Assembly (NCBI RefSeq): GCF_913777625.1 | Contig: NZ_CAJYTI010000006.1 | Coordinates: 61,160 to 125,159 of the forward strand | DNA length: 64,000 nucleotides | Reading direction: 5' to 3' | Source of the DNA: an uncultured Sphingomonas sp. | GTDB lineage: Bacteria > Pseudomonadota > Alphaproteobacteria > Sphingomonadales > Sphingomonadaceae | Shown: positions 1-8,767 of the stretch, one piece after another | Position numbering within the stretch: position 1 is the first letter of the stretch | How the letters are laid out: each line of letters starts with the position of its first letter | The notes under the pieces: model-generated | What the model was told of the DNA's origin: nothing | What the model saw: only the letters and a program-made list of their open reading frames with translations | The model's database searches: none | Position numbers and translations under genes: made by a program

Positions 1-837
1 CCGCCGCCGCTGCCGAACCTGCCGGAGGACGTACAGACCGCCGAGCAGGTCGCGCTGGCCAACAATCCCTTCCTCGAAGCGGCCCAGCTGGCCCGCGATG
101 CCACCCGGTACGACACGCGGGTCGCCCAGGCCGGGCGACTGCCGCAGGTGAGCCTCGGCGTCAGCGGTACCTACTATAATTATCTCGGCTCGGTGGGGGC
201 GATCGGCGAGCGCGCCGGGCTCAACCCCAATGGCAAGAGCGCGACGGTCGGCGTGCAGGTGACGATGCCGCTGTTCCAGGCGGGACGCCCGGCCGCGCAG
301 GTGCGCCAGGCGCAGGCGCGCGAAGGGGCGGCGATCGAGCAGGTGACGCTGACCGAACGCGGCGTGATCGCGCAGGCGCGCTCGGCCTATGCCAGCTACC
401 AGGCGGCGCTGCGCGTGATCGAATCGACCCGCACTGCGGTACAGGCCAACCAGCTCAGCCTCGAGGGCGTTCGGGCCGAGAACAGCGTCGGCACCCGCAC
501 CATCCTCGATATCCTGAATGCCGAGCAGGAACTGCTCAACTCGCAGGTCCAGTATGTCACTGCCGAGCGGGACGCCTATGTTGCCGGCTTCACGCTGCTT
601 TCCGCCATGGGACGGGCGCAGGCCAAGGACCTGAACTTCGACAGCCGGCTGCTGTACGATCCGAACGTCAACTATGTCCGCGTGCGCAACCGCATCAGCG
701 ACTGGGGCGACGACAAGACGCCGAAGCCGGTTGCGACCAGCACCCGTGCTACGCCGCCGCAGGGACCGGAAGTGATCGGCCAGCCGCTCGATCCCGTCCT
801 CCAGCGTCCGGTTGACAGTGACCGGCCGAATCCCTGA
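1..837 (+). CDS. tolC: TolC-family outer membrane efflux protein, 5'-truncated
   Basis: C-terminal 278 residues of an outer membrane channel for type I secretion or RND efflux. The reading frame is open from base 1, so the start lies before the window. The repeat structure fits the OEP/TolC family: an amphipathic helix region (LPQVSLGVSGTYY, then VGVQVTMPLFQAGRPAAQVRQAQA) and the second helical repeat with NSVGTRTILDILNAEQELLNSQV, the typical TolC hairpin signature. The last ~60 residues are a polar, Pro-rich tail that is often seen in periplasm-facing TolC C-termini. It reads toward popZ, which starts 28 bp downstream, so the two may share a transcript. The family call is firm. Whether it serves secretion or drug efflux cannot be told here. 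Confidence 0.9.
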   Translation, partial: PPPLPNLPEDVQTAEQVALANNPFLEAAQLARDATRYDTRVAQAGRLPQVSLGVSGTYYNYLGSVGAIGERAGLNPNGKSATVGVQVTMPLFQAGRPAAQVRQAQAREGAAIEQVTLTERGVIAQARSAYASYQAALRVIESTRTAVQANQLSLEGVRAENSVGTRTILDILNAEQELLNSQVQYVTAERDAYVAGFTLLSAMGRAQAKDLNFDSRLLYDPNVNYVRVRNRISDWGDDKTPKPVATSTRATPPQGPEVIGQPLDPVLQRPVDSDRPNP

Positions 838-865
838 TTGAGGGCTTTCGTACTCGAACGCCAGG

Positions 866-1342
866 ATGGACGCGATGGGGACTGCCAGCAGCGAGCCGTC
901 GATGGAGGAAATCCTCGCATCGATCAAACGGATCATCGCCGATGACGAACCCGGCGCGTTCGCGCGCAGCCGGTCGCTGCGTGCGGTCCCCGAACCCGAG
1001 TCGGAGCTCGCGGCGGACGACGTGGCGCGTGACGACGTGCTGGAGTTGAGCGAGCCGATCGTGCCGCCGGTCGAGACGCCGCCGCTCGATGCGTCACCGG
1101 CCCCGATCGCTGCGCCCGTCGATCCGATTCTTTCGCACCGTGTCGCCGAGGCGAGCCGCGAAAAGCTCGAAGCCTTGTCGCGGCTGGTGGTGAAGCCGCC
1201 GGTGCCGGGGGCAGATACGCTGGAGGGGCTGGTGCGCGAAATGCTCAAGCCGATGCTCCGCGACTGGCTCGATGCGAACCTGCCGCAACTTGTCGAGCAG
1301 ATCGTCGCGCGCGAGATCGCGCGGATTACCGGCAGCCGCTGA
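866..1342 (+). CDS. popZ: PopZ-like polar organizing protein (DUF2497)
   Basis: 158-residue acidic protein with the architecture of alphaproteobacterial PopZ. There is a short N-terminal helix (PSMEEILASIKRIIADD, about residues 11-26), a disordered Pro/Glu/Asp-rich middle, and a C-terminal helical block (LEGLVREMLKPMLRDWLDANLPQLVEQIVAREIARI) that drives multimerisation in the family. In Caulobacter PopZ forms a polar microdomain that anchors ParB-bound centromeres and cell-cycle regulators. That role is inferred here from family membership. An internal ATG at 875 is an alternative start. It lies between a TolC gene and an S9 peptidase gene on the same strand. Confidence 0.88.
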   Translation: MDAMGTASSEPSMEEILASIKRIIADDEPGAFARSRSLRAVPEPESELAADDVARDDVLELSEPIVPPVETPPLDASPAPIAAPVDPILSHRVAEASREKLEALSRLVVKPPVPGADTLEGLVREMLKPMLRDWLDANLPQLVEQIVAREIARITGSR

Positions 1343-1393
1343 ACCGCAAACGCCCGATTGTATCGGGCGAACCCTTGTGGCTATCGTGGGGCC

Positions 1394-3439
1394 ATGAAGC
1401 AGTTCCTCGTCGCGGGCGTCGCGCTCGCCGCCATCGCTGCGCCGGCCTCGGCGCGTGACCTTACCATCCAGGACGTTGTCGGCCTCTCCCGCATCGGAGC
1501 GCCCGCGGTGTCGCCCGACGGCCACTGGCTCGTCTGGCAGCAGCGCGAGACCGATCTCGCCGCCAACAAGGGCCGCTACGACCTGTGGCGGCTCGACCTC
1601 ACCGCCAAGGGCGCCAAGCCGGAAAAGCTGGTTGCCGAGCCGCTGGTCAACGAAACCGCGCCGCAATTCTCTGCCGACGGCAAGACCGTATGGTTCCAGT
1701 CCGACAAGGGCGGCGAGGACGCGGTGTGGTCGATCTCGATCACCGGCGGCACGCCGACCCAGCTGACCCATATCCAAGGCGGGTTCAGCGGCTTCAAGGT
1801 CTCGCCCGACGGCTCGAAGCTGCTCGTCTGGGCCGATCGCAAGCCCGGCGCCCCCACCATCACCCCGGCGATGGAGAAGAAGGATCCGAACGCCGGCTCG
1901 GGTCGCGTCTACAGCCAATTGTTCGTGCGCCACTGGGACACCTGGGCGGACGGTACCCGCTCGCAGCTCTTCGTCCTGCCCTTCGGGCCGCAGGGTGCGA
2001 CCGGCGACGGCGTCGCGATTGAAGGCGGGCTGATCGGCGATACCCCCTCCAAGCCCTCGGGCGGCGGCGAGGAAGTCGCCTGGTCGGCGGACGGCAAGAC
2101 CATCTATTTCGCCTTGCGCGAGGCGGGGCGGATCGAGTCGCTCTCGACCAATCTCGACATCTTCGCCGCGCCCGCGGACGGCTCGTCCGCCCCGGTGAAC
2201 CTCACCAAGGCCAATCGCGGCATGGACAATCTGCCGACCCCCTCGCCGGACGGGAAGTGGCTCGCCTGGTTCGCGATGGCACGGCCGGGCTATGAGGCCG
2301 ATCGCCAGGTGCTGATGCTCCGCAACCTCGCCACCGGCGAGGTTCGCGCGCTGACGGAGAAGTGGGACCGCTCGGTCGCCTCGATCGCCTGGGGGCCGGA
2401 CTCGAAGACGATCTACGTCACTGCGGGCGACGTGCAGGAGGAGCCGGTCTTCTCCGTCTCGCTCGACGGCAAGGTCGAACGGCTGACCCAGCAGGGCAGC
2501 GTCTCCGCAGTGGTGCCGACCAAGGGCGGCCTCGTCTATGCGATGAACAGCCTCACCGCGCCGGACGATTTCTACTGGCTCAAGGGCAAGAAGAGCACGC
2601 GGCTCACGGCGGTGAACGCGGAGAAGCTGGCGGGCATTTCGATGCCCGAGGTGACGCGCTACAGCTTCAACGGCGCCAATGGTGACCTCGTCTGGGGCTA
2701 TGTCGCCAAGCCGGCCGGGCTGGCGGCGGGTGCCAAGGCGCCGATCGCCTTCATCGTCCATGGCGGGCCGCAGGGCAGCATGGGCAATAGCTGGTCGTAT
2801 CGGTGGAACCCGGCGGTTTTCGCCGGCGCCGGCTATGCAGTGGTCGCGGTCGATTTCCACGGCTCGACCGGCTACGGCCAGGCCTTCACCGATGCGATCC
2901 GCAACAATTGGGGCGGCTGGCCGCTGGAAGACCTCAAAAAGGGTCTCAAGGCTGCCACGGATCGCTTTGATTTCCTGGACGGAACCGAGGCCTGTGCGCT
3001 GGGCGCCTCCTATGGCGGCTATATGATGAACTGGATCGAGGGCCAGTGGCCGGATCGCTTCAAGTGCATCGTCCAGCATGACGGCGTGTTCGACGCCCGC
3101 GCCATGGCCTATGAGACCGAGGAGCTGTGGTTCGACGAATGGGAGCATGGCGGCAAGGCCTATTTCGAGGATCCTGCCGCGTTCGAGCGCTGGAACCCGG
3201 TCAACCACGTCGCCGCCTGGAAGACGCCGCAGCTAGTGATCACCAGCGAGAAGGATTTCCGCATTCCCTATACCCAGGGGCTGGCGGCTTTCACCGCGCT
3301 CCAGCGGCGCGAAATTCCGTCGAAGCTGCTCGTCTTCCCGGACGAGAACCACTGGGTGCTCAAGCCGAAGAACTCGCTGCAATGGTATGGCGAGGTGCTC
3401 GGCTGGATGGACCAGTGGACCGGCAAGGCGGGGAAGTAG
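1394..3439 (+). CDS. Secreted S9-family prolyl oligopeptidase-like serine peptidase
   Basis: 681-residue exported peptidase. I start it at ATG 1394 because this gives a clean signal peptide (MKQFLVAGVALAAIAAPASA); an upstream in-frame start would bury it. The first ~420 residues are a WD40-like beta-propeller (repeated SPDG motifs such as VSPDGHWLVW and SADGKTVWF). The rest is an alpha/beta-hydrolase. The apparent triad is Ser539 in GASYGGY, Asp621 in SEKDFRIPY and His653 in ENHWVL. Members release dipeptides or acylated amino acids from oligopeptides, probably in the periplasm here. It stands alone, followed by a REP-like palindrome pair and a convergent gene. Confidence 0.93.
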   Translation: MKQFLVAGVALAAIAAPASARDLTIQDVVGLSRIGAPAVSPDGHWLVWQQRETDLAANKGRYDLWRLDLTAKGAKPEKLVAEPLVNETAPQFSADGKTVWFQSDKGGEDAVWSISITGGTPTQLTHIQGGFSGFKVSPDGSKLLVWADRKPGAPTITPAMEKKDPNAGSGRVYSQLFVRHWDTWADGTRSQLFVLPFGPQGATGDGVAIEGGLIGDTPSKPSGGGEEVAWSADGKTIYFALREAGRIESLSTNLDIFAAPADGSSAPVNLTKANRGMDNLPTPSPDGKWLAWFAMARPGYEADRQVLMLRNLATGEVRALTEKWDRSVASIAWGPDSKTIYVTAGDVQEEPVFSVSLDGKVERLTQQGSVSAVVPTKGGLVYAMNSLTAPDDFYWLKGKKSTRLTAVNAEKLAGISMPEVTRYSFNGANGDLVWGYVAKPAGLAAGAKAPIAFIVHGGPQGSMGNSWSYRWNPAVFAGAGYAVVAVDFHGSTGYGQAFTDAIRNNWGGWPLEDLKKGLKAATDRFDFLDGTEACALGASYGGYMMNWIEGQWPDRFKCIVQHDGVFDARAMAYETEELWFDEWEHGGKAYFEDPAAFERWNPVNHVAAWKTPQLVITSEKDFRIPYTQGLAAFTALQRREIPSKLLVFPDENHWVLKPKNSLQWYGEVLGWMDQWTGKAGK

Positions 3440-3479
3440 GTTGGGGAGGGGGAGGGCGCCGGTCGCCTTCCCCTTCTTG

Positions 3480-3578
3480 CGTCATTCCGGCGAAAGCCGG
3501 AATCCATTGGGGTTGCCGACGCGGTGCTTGCCGTGGCGACGTGGCGTCTGGATCCCGGCTTCCGCCGGGATGACGATT
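3480..3578. repeat. Inverted pair of REP-like palindromes (REPIN-like)
   Basis: Two related palindromic units face each other between the convergent peptidase and MOSC genes. The left unit reads GTCATTCCGGCGAAAGCCGG (3481-3500). The right unit, on the opposite strand, reads GTCATCCCGGCGGAAGCCGG (starting near 3575 and running left). Each contains its own hairpin, and about 40 bp separate them. Two inverted REP units with a short spacer is the REPIN arrangement. Units of this type (GTCATTCC...GGAATCC) are common between genes in sphingomonads. The inverted pair may also fold as one large hairpin and end transcription from both sides. Confidence 0.8.
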
Positions 3579-3585
3579 TCAGAGG

Positions 3586-4305
3586 TTACACCACTACCCG
3601 AACCGGATCGCCGATGCGGATCAGCCCCGGCCGCGCCGGTGCCGAATAGAGTCCGTAGCAGGCGCCGAAGCGCTGGGCGACGGTGCGCAGGATCGTCAGG
3701 TCCTTGGCGCCGGTATCCGGATCGATCGTGACCAGCACGCAGCGCTGGATCGGGTCGGCGCACTGCACGATCGCGCCGTCCTCGCTGGGATCACCGAAGG
3801 CGAGGCGCAGGCCCTGCCACTGCTCGGGCAGCAGCTCGCTTTCGATCGTCACGTTGATGCGGAAGCGGCGCGGGTCGATCCGGCCGCCATGCGCGGTCTC
3901 CAGCGCGCGATGCCCGGCGCTGGTCTGGAGTGAGACGGGCATCGAGTCGTAGACGCCGCGGGCCACCTGGATCAGCGACACTGGTTCGCGTGCCGCCTCC
4001 GCCAGATGCGCGTGCAGGCCGGAGTCGTGCAGCGCTCGGACGCCGCCATCGGGTGCCTCGACCGCGATGGTACTGGTCTTGGGCGCGCTCGGATCGGCGA
4101 AGCGCGCGCGGTGGAGCACCATGCCCGGCACCTCGCGCGCAGTAAGCCACGGAAAGCGCGTTCCGTTTGCGGCGCGCACGAAGGCGTATTGGCGGTCGCC
4201 CTCGATGCCTTGCCAGTCCATCTCGGCGACCGACAACGCCTCGCCGGCCATGGACTTCACCGGAAAGCGGGCAAGGGCGGCGACATGGCCGACGATCATG
4301 GGCAT
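3586..4305 (-). CDS. MOSC-domain protein (MOSC N-terminal beta-barrel plus MOSC)
   Basis: 239 residues. The N-terminal third (VAALARFPVKSMAGEAL...GIEGDRQYAFV) matches the MOSC beta-barrel domain, and the C-terminal half (LRLAFGDP...IVQCADPIQRCVLVTIDPDTG) the MOSC domain. MOSC proteins handle sulfur bound to the molybdenum cofactor, as in MOCS C-termini, YiiM and the mARC amidoxime reductases. The Cys in QCADPIQRC sits where family members carry their sulfur-handling Cys. The exact substrate is unknown. The start could also be the ATG at 4299. The gene is divergent from recA, with the recA SOS box in the shared 137-bp gap. Confidence 0.85.
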   Translation of the reverse strand: MPMIVGHVAALARFPVKSMAGEALSVAEMDWQGIEGDRQYAFVRAANGTRFPWLTAREVPGMVLHRARFADPSAPKTSTIAVEAPDGGVRALHDSGLHAHLAEAAREPVSLIQVARGVYDSMPVSLQTSAGHRALETAHGGRIDPRRFRINVTIESELLPEQWQGLRLAFGDPSEDGAIVQCADPIQRCVLVTIDPDTGAKDLTILRTVAQRFGACYGLYSAPARPGLIRIGDPVRVVV

Positions 4306-4342
4306 TGCGTACCGCTACCCAGCCACGCGCGCGGGCGCAAAT

Positions 4343-4388
4343 GTTCCGACATGTTCCACTCTTGTTCTGCGGGAACAAATGCGATACA
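4343..4388 (+). promoter_or_regulatory. LexA/SOS box and promoter region of recA
   Basis: GTTCCACTCTTGTTC at 4353-4367 is an exact GTTC-N7-GTTC, the LexA operator used in alphaproteobacteria. An extra GTTC half-site lies at 4343-4346 (N6 to the next). The right half-site also forms an inverted repeat TGTTC-N5-GAACA at 4363-4377. A possible -10 element, GATACA, is at 4383-4388, so LexA bound here would block RNA polymerase. The box lies 76 bp before the recA start. Confidence 0.85.
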
Positions 4389-4442
4389 TGGGTGCCAACA
4401 GTTGAACGCGGTGCGTAAACCCTCTAGCGACGGGGCTTCCCA

Positions 4443-5513
4443 ATGGCAGCATCTCTCAAGGTGATCGACGGCAATATGGCCAATCCCACGGACAAGCAGA
4501 AGGCGCTCGACGCCGCCCTCGCGCAGATCGACCGCGCCTTCGGCAAGGGCTCGGCCATGCGGCTGGGCTCGAAGGAGACGATGCAGGTCGAGGCGATTTC
4601 CACCGGTTCGCTCGGGCTCGACATCGCGCTCGGCGTCGGCGGCCTGCCGCGCGGCCGCGTGATCGAAGTCTATGGTCCGGAAAGCTCGGGCAAGACGACG
4701 CTGGCGCTGCACGTGATCGCCGAGGCGCAGAAGAATGGCGGCGTGGCCGCGTTCGTCGACGCCGAGCACGCGCTCGATCCGGTCTACGCCAAGAAGCTCG
4801 GCGTCAACATCGACGAGCTGATCGTCTCGCAGCCCGATACCGGCGAGCAGGCACTCGAGATCACCGACACGCTGGTCCGCTCCAACGCGATCGACGTGCT
4901 GGTGGTCGACTCGGTCGCCGCCCTGGTGCCGCGCGCCGAAATCGAGGGCGAGATGGGCGACAGCCATGTCGGCCTCCAGGCGCGCCTGATGTCACAGAGC
5001 CTGCGCAAGCTGACCGGCTCGATCAGCCGCTCGCGCTGCATGGTGATCTTCATCAACCAGCTGCGCATGAAGATCGGCGTGATGTACGGCAATCCGGAGA
5101 CGACGACGGGCGGCAACGCGCTGAAGTTCTACGCCTCGGTGCGCCTCGACATCCGCCGCACCGGCCAGATCAAGGATCGCGACGAAATCATCGGCAACGC
5201 GACCCGCGTCAAGGTGGTGAAGAACAAGGTCGCGCCGCCGTTCAAGCAGGTTGAATTCGACATCATGTACGGCGAGGGCATCTCGAAGATCGGCGAGATC
5301 CTCGATCTCGGCGTCAAGGCCGGGCTCGTCGAGAAGTCGGGTGCCTGGTTCAGCTATGACAGCATCCGCATCGGCCAAGGCCGCGAGAATTCGAAGAACT
5401 TCCTGCGCGAGAACCCGGAGGTCTGCAACCGGCTGGAAGCCGCGATCCGCGGCCGCACCGAGCAGGTCGCCGAGGGTCTGATGGCCGGCCCGGAGCCCGA
5501 CGACGATATCTGA
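4443..5513 (+). CDS. recA: RecA recombinase
   Basis: 356-residue RecA, the ATP-dependent strand-exchange protein of homologous recombination and the co-protease that triggers LexA self-cleavage. Walker A is GPESSGKTT (from about residue 78), Walker B is in [12 protein letters not shown], and loop L2 with [30 protein letters not shown] is fully conserved. The C-terminus is acidic (PEPDDDI), as usual. I keep the ATG at 4443; Met12 (4476) is a possible later start. An SOS box lies upstream and a strong intrinsic terminator begins 29 bp after the stop, so recA is a single-gene, damage-inducible transcript. Confidence 0.98.
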   Translation: MAASLKVIDGNMANPTDKQKALDAALAQIDRAFGKGSAMRLGSKETMQVEAISTGSLGLDIALGVGGLPRGRVIEVYGPESSGKTTLALHVIAEAQKNGGVAAFVDAEHALDPVYAKKLGVNIDELIVSQPDTGEQALEITDTLVRSNAIDVLVVDSVAALVPRAEIEGEMGDSHVGLQARLMSQSLRKLTGSISRSRCMVIFINQLRMKIGVMYGNPETTTGGNALKFYASVRLDIRRTGQIKDRDEIIGNATRVKVVKNKVAPPFKQVEFDIMYGEGISKIGEILDLGVKAGLVEKSGAWFSYDSIRIGQGRENSKNFLRENPEVCNRLEAAIRGRTEQVAEGLMAGPEPDDDI

Positions 5514-5541
5514 TCGGTGCGATCGGCCACCGGCAACGAGG

Positions 5542-5571
5542 AGGCTCGGCGTGGAAACGCCGAGCCTTTTT
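5542..5571 (+). terminator. Intrinsic terminator of recA
   Basis: Perfect 11-bp stem AGGCTCGGCGT (5542-5552) and ACGCCGAGCCT (5557-5567) around a GGAA tetraloop, followed by TTTTT. It lies 29 bp after the recA stop. Confidence 0.95.
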
Positions 5572-5669
5572 GCTGGAAAGAGCAGCGATGCCGCGGAACG
5601 GGAGAGGCGAGGCGCAGCCCCGGCGGCGGGCGTGGCTTTGACCCGTCCGTCGAATGCGTTCAGAAGGGC

Positions 5670-6146
5670 ATGATGATCTTGGCAAGCCTGGCGCTGATCG
5701 CGGTTGGCACCCCTGGGACGACAGCTGGCAGCGTTCGTCCAGCCTGTACGCCGGCGGGTGCCACCCGCACCCGGTTGGAGACAGTCCTGGCTGATCCCGA
5801 GGCTTGGCGCGGGCGCTGCGTTTGGATGGTGGGGATCGTTTCGGGCGCACGTCTCTATGCTGATCGTGCGGCGCTGGCCAACGCGCTCAAAGACGCAGGC
5901 GACAGGGAGCGTCCACGCTCGATTCTCCTCTATCGTGGGCGCCGTGTGTTCGTGCACAGGGCAGCCTGGCGGGTGGTGATCGGCACGATCGACAGCTGCG
6001 TGCGCGAGAACGAAGCACCCGCGACACCTCGCCAGGCCGATCCGAATTCCTTCATCATGATCGGCGGCTTCTGCCACACATCGCTGGAACCCTATCTCAG
6101 CCCGATTGCGGTACGGCGGGTGTCCGGCCAAGGCGGTGTTCGATGA
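5670..6146 (+). CDS. Secreted protein of unknown function
   Basis: 158 residues, not recognised. The start ATG at 5670 (tandem ATG at 5673) follows AGAAGGG and gives a short hydrophobic signal-like N-terminus (MMILASLALIAVGTPGTTAGS). An upstream in-frame start would run through the recA terminator and is unlikely. The predicted mature part contains four Cys (RPACTP, GRCVWM, DSCVREN, GFCHTS), compatible with two disulfides in the periplasm. The stop overlaps the next start (ATGA at 6143), so the two genes are translationally coupled. The neighbour is cytosolic by sequence, so a shared pathway is possible but unproven. Confidence 0.6.
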   Translation: MMILASLALIAVGTPGTTAGSVRPACTPAGATRTRLETVLADPEAWRGRCVWMVGIVSGARLYADRAALANALKDAGDRERPRSILLYRGRRVFVHRAAWRVVIGTIDSCVRENEAPATPRQADPNSFIMIGGFCHTSLEPYLSPIAVRRVSGQGGVR

Positions 6147-6538
6147 CGGCCATACCCCCCGCTTGCTCCATCCCCGCGGTGGACTTGGCAGCGCGCCTGA
6201 AGATGGCACGGCAACAGTTGCTGTCCTGCGCAGCGGACCTGAAGGAGCGACAGGAACCCGCGCATGAGCCACGCTTCGCCTATCGCTTGGAGAATGGCCC
6301 GGTCGTGATGCGGCTGGTCGCGGATCCGCCCAATCTCTTTTTGCATTTCTCGGAGGGCGCAAGGCTGGCGGACCCCAGGGGACTGTTGCGGGGTGCGGGG
6401 CGGCGCGGTCGCTATGTGTGTCTTGGCGCGGTGCGCGCCGAGGATCAGCCGGCGGTCTCCGCCCTGATTGCGGCTGCGATGGCCGCCGCCCGAGCGACAG
6501 AAATCGATATAGATCACCAACCGGGCGCAACTGCCTGA
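6143..6538 (+). CDS. Small DUF1801-like protein
   Basis: 131 residues without a signal peptide. The middle (LFLHFSEGARLADPRGLLRGAGRRGRYVCLGAVRAED, about residues 66-103) resembles the DUF1801/YdhG-type fold signature (hydrophobic strand, GA.L.DP.GLL.G.G...R). The function of that family is not established. It overlaps the preceding secreted-protein gene by 4 bp and ends 42 bp before the catalase gene. I call the family from pattern memory only. Confidence 0.6.
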   Translation: MTAIPPACSIPAVDLAARLKMARQQLLSCAADLKERQEPAHEPRFAYRLENGPVVMRLVADPPNLFLHFSEGARLADPRGLLRGAGRRGRYVCLGAVRAEDQPAVSALIAAAMAAARATEIDIDHQPGATA

Positions 6539-6580
6539 TCTACGGGTCGTTGGACCTTCGCACGCTTGCGAGGATTTCCC

Positions 6581-8668
6581 ATGACCGATCAGAACAGCCG
6601 CAACGCCCCCGCCGGGGGCGAAACCCATCAGGTGACCGATGCCGAGCACCCGGTGCTCACTACCAACCACGGCACGCCGATCAGCGACAACCAGAACCAG
6701 CTGAAGGCGGGCGCGCGCGGCCCGGTGCTGATCGAGGACGAGATTTTCCGCGAGAAGATGAACCATTTCGATCACGAGCGCATTCCCGAGCGCATCGTCC
6801 ATGCCCGCGGCTCGGCCGCGCATGGCTATTTCGAATGCACCGACAGCCTCGCCGACATCACCGTCGCCGACCTGTTCCAGAAGAAGGGCCAGCGCACCGA
6901 GGTGTTCGTCCGCTTCTCCACCGTTGCGGGTGGTGCGGGATCGGTCGACACGCCGCGCGACGTGCGCGGCTTTGCGGTGAAATTCTACACCCGCGAGGGC
7001 AATTGGGACCTCGTCGGCAACAACATCCCCGTGTTCTTCATCCAGGACGCGATCAAGTTCCCGGACCTGATCCACGCCGCCAAGATGGAGGCCGATCGCG
7101 GTTATCCCCAGGCGGCGACGGCGCATGATACCTTCTGGGACTTCATCAGCCTGATGCCCGAATCGACGCACATGGTGATGTGGGCGATGTCCGACCGCAC
7201 GCTGCCGCGCAGCTTCGCGACGATGGAAGGCTTCGGCATCCATACGTTCCGCTTCATCAACGCCGAAGGCCAGAGCACCTTCGTCAAGTTCCACTGGAAA
7301 CCCAAGGCGGGGCTCGCCTCGACGATCTGGGACGAGACGGTGAAGATCGCCGGCGCCGATCCCGATTTCCAGCGCCGCGACCTGTTCGAGCGGATCCAGC
7401 GCGGCGACTATCCGGAATGGGAACTGGGCGTGCAGCTGTTCGACGAGGACTTCGCCAACGCGCAGCCCTATGACGTGCTCGACGCCACCAAGCTGATCCC
7501 GGAGGAAGTGCTGCCGGTGCGCATCGTCGGCCGAATGGTGCTCGATCGCTATCCCGACAATTTCTTCGCCGAGACCGAGCAGGCGGCGTTCGTGCCGAGC
7601 CATGTCGTCCCCGGCATCGGCTTCAGCAACGATCCGCTGCTTCAGGGTCGGCTGTTCAGCTATACCGACACGCAGCTGTCGCGGCTGGGCTCGGTCAACT
7701 TCCACCAACTGCCGATCAACGCCGCCAAGGGTCGCGCCGCGGCGGCGGGCTGCCCGTTCCTGAACCAGCAGCGCGACGGTCACATGCAGATGGCGGTGCC
7801 GAAGGGCCGCGCCAATTACGAGCCCAACAGCCTCGCCAAGGCGGGCGAAGAGGGCGGTGCGCGCGAGGATCCGGAAAAGGGCTACAAGACCTATCCGGCA
7901 GAGGAGCAGGGCCAGAAGCTCCGCATCCGCGCGGAGAGCTTCGCCGATCATTATAGCCAGGCGCGGCTGTTCTTCCGCTCGATGGACCCGGCCGAGCAGG
8001 CCCATATCGCCTCGGCGCTGGTGTTCGAGCTGTCGAAGGTGAGCCTCGAACATATCCGCACGCAGATGCTCGCCAACCTGCGCAACGTCGACGAGACGCT
8101 TGCCCAGCGCGTGGCCGACGGGCTTGCGATGGATCTTCCCGAAGCGGCAAAGACGGCCGCGCCGGTGCTCGACATGGCTCCATCTCCGGCGCTCCGCATC
8201 ATCCGCGGCCCCCGCGAACTGCACAGCCTCGAGGGGCGGACCGTCGGCATCCTCATTGCCGGCGGCACCGATGCAGGCGAACTCGCGACGCTCAAGGAGG
8301 CGATCAAGGGGGCCGGCGGCACTCCGATGACGATCGCCCCCAAGGTCGGCGGGGTGCCGCTGTCGGATGGATCGAAGATTGCCGCCGACGCCCAGCTGTT
8401 CGGCCAGCCGTCGGTGACGGTGGACGCTTGCGCGGTGATCCTGTCGGACGAAGCCGCGACAAAGCTCGTCAAGGAAGGTGCGGCGGTGCAGTGGGTGATG
8501 GACGCGTTCGGCCATCTCAAGGCGATCGGCGCCAATGCCGCGGCACAGCCCCTGCTCGACAAGGCCGGCGTCGAAGCCGACGAGGGCGTCACCGACCTCG
8601 CCGGTTTCGTTGAGGCCGCCAAGCGGCGCTACTGGGAACGCGAGCCCAAGGTGCGCACGCTCGCCTGA
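6581..8668 (+). CDS. katE: Large-subunit (clade II) catalase, KatE/HPII type
   Basis: 695-residue haem catalase that dismutates H2O2. The start ATG at 6581 follows GAGGA; the in-frame TTG at 6566 lacks support. The distal haem histidine is His74 in [15 protein letters not shown]. The conserved Asn region is [16 protein letters not shown], and the proximal haem ligand Tyr324 lies in [12 protein letters not shown]. After the catalase core and helical region, residues ~540-695 form a class I glutamine-amidotransferase-like (flavodoxin-fold) domain ([24 protein letters not shown]). This domain marks clade II large-subunit catalases. A perfect 12-bp hairpin follows the stop. A GST gene lies downstream on the same strand. 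Confidence 0.96.
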   Translation: MTDQNSRNAPAGGETHQVTDAEHPVLTTNHGTPISDNQNQLKAGARGPVLIEDEIFREKMNHFDHERIPERIVHARGSAAHGYFECTDSLADITVADLFQKKGQRTEVFVRFSTVAGGAGSVDTPRDVRGFAVKFYTREGNWDLVGNNIPVFFIQDAIKFPDLIHAAKMEADRGYPQAATAHDTFWDFISLMPESTHMVMWAMSDRTLPRSFATMEGFGIHTFRFINAEGQSTFVKFHWKPKAGLASTIWDETVKIAGADPDFQRRDLFERIQRGDYPEWELGVQLFDEDFANAQPYDVLDATKLIPEEVLPVRIVGRMVLDRYPDNFFAETEQAAFVPSHVVPGIGFSNDPLLQGRLFSYTDTQLSRLGSVNFHQLPINAAKGRAAAAGCPFLNQQRDGHMQMAVPKGRANYEPNSLAKAGEEGGAREDPEKGYKTYPAEEQGQKLRIRAESFADHYSQARLFFRSMDPAEQAHIASALVFELSKVSLEHIRTQMLANLRNVDETLAQRVADGLAMDLPEAAKTAAPVLDMAPSPALRIIRGPRELHSLEGRTVGILIAGGTDAGELATLKEAIKGAGGTPMTIAPKVGGVPLSDGSKIAADAQLFGQPSVTVDACAVILSDEAATKLVKEGAAVQWVMDAFGHLKAIGANAAAQPLLDKAGVEADEGVTDLAGFVEAAKRRYWEREPKVRTLA

Positions 8669-8685
8669 CCAACCTGCACGGCTCG

Positions 8686-8715
8686 GCTTGCGCGACGCTG
8701 CGACGTCGCGCAAGC
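8686..8715 (+). terminator. Perfect 12-bp hairpin after katE, no U-tract
   Basis: GCTTGCGCGACG (8686-8697) and CGTCGCGCAAGC (8704-8715) pair perfectly around CTGCGA. No T-run follows, so it is not a classical intrinsic terminator. It may stop or stabilise the katE transcript before the GST gene. Confidence 0.5.
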
Positions 8716-8767
8716 TGCAGCTTCATGCAAGCGACGGCGAACGCCGTGCGGTATTGGAGGGGCTCCC

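Noticed and set aside
1094..3208. 704-residue open frame on the minus strand opposite the S9 peptidase gene
   Set aside because: Antisense shadow in high-GC DNA. The translation is Arg/Ala/Gly-rich without motifs, while the plus-strand frame has a full signal peptide and catalytic triad.
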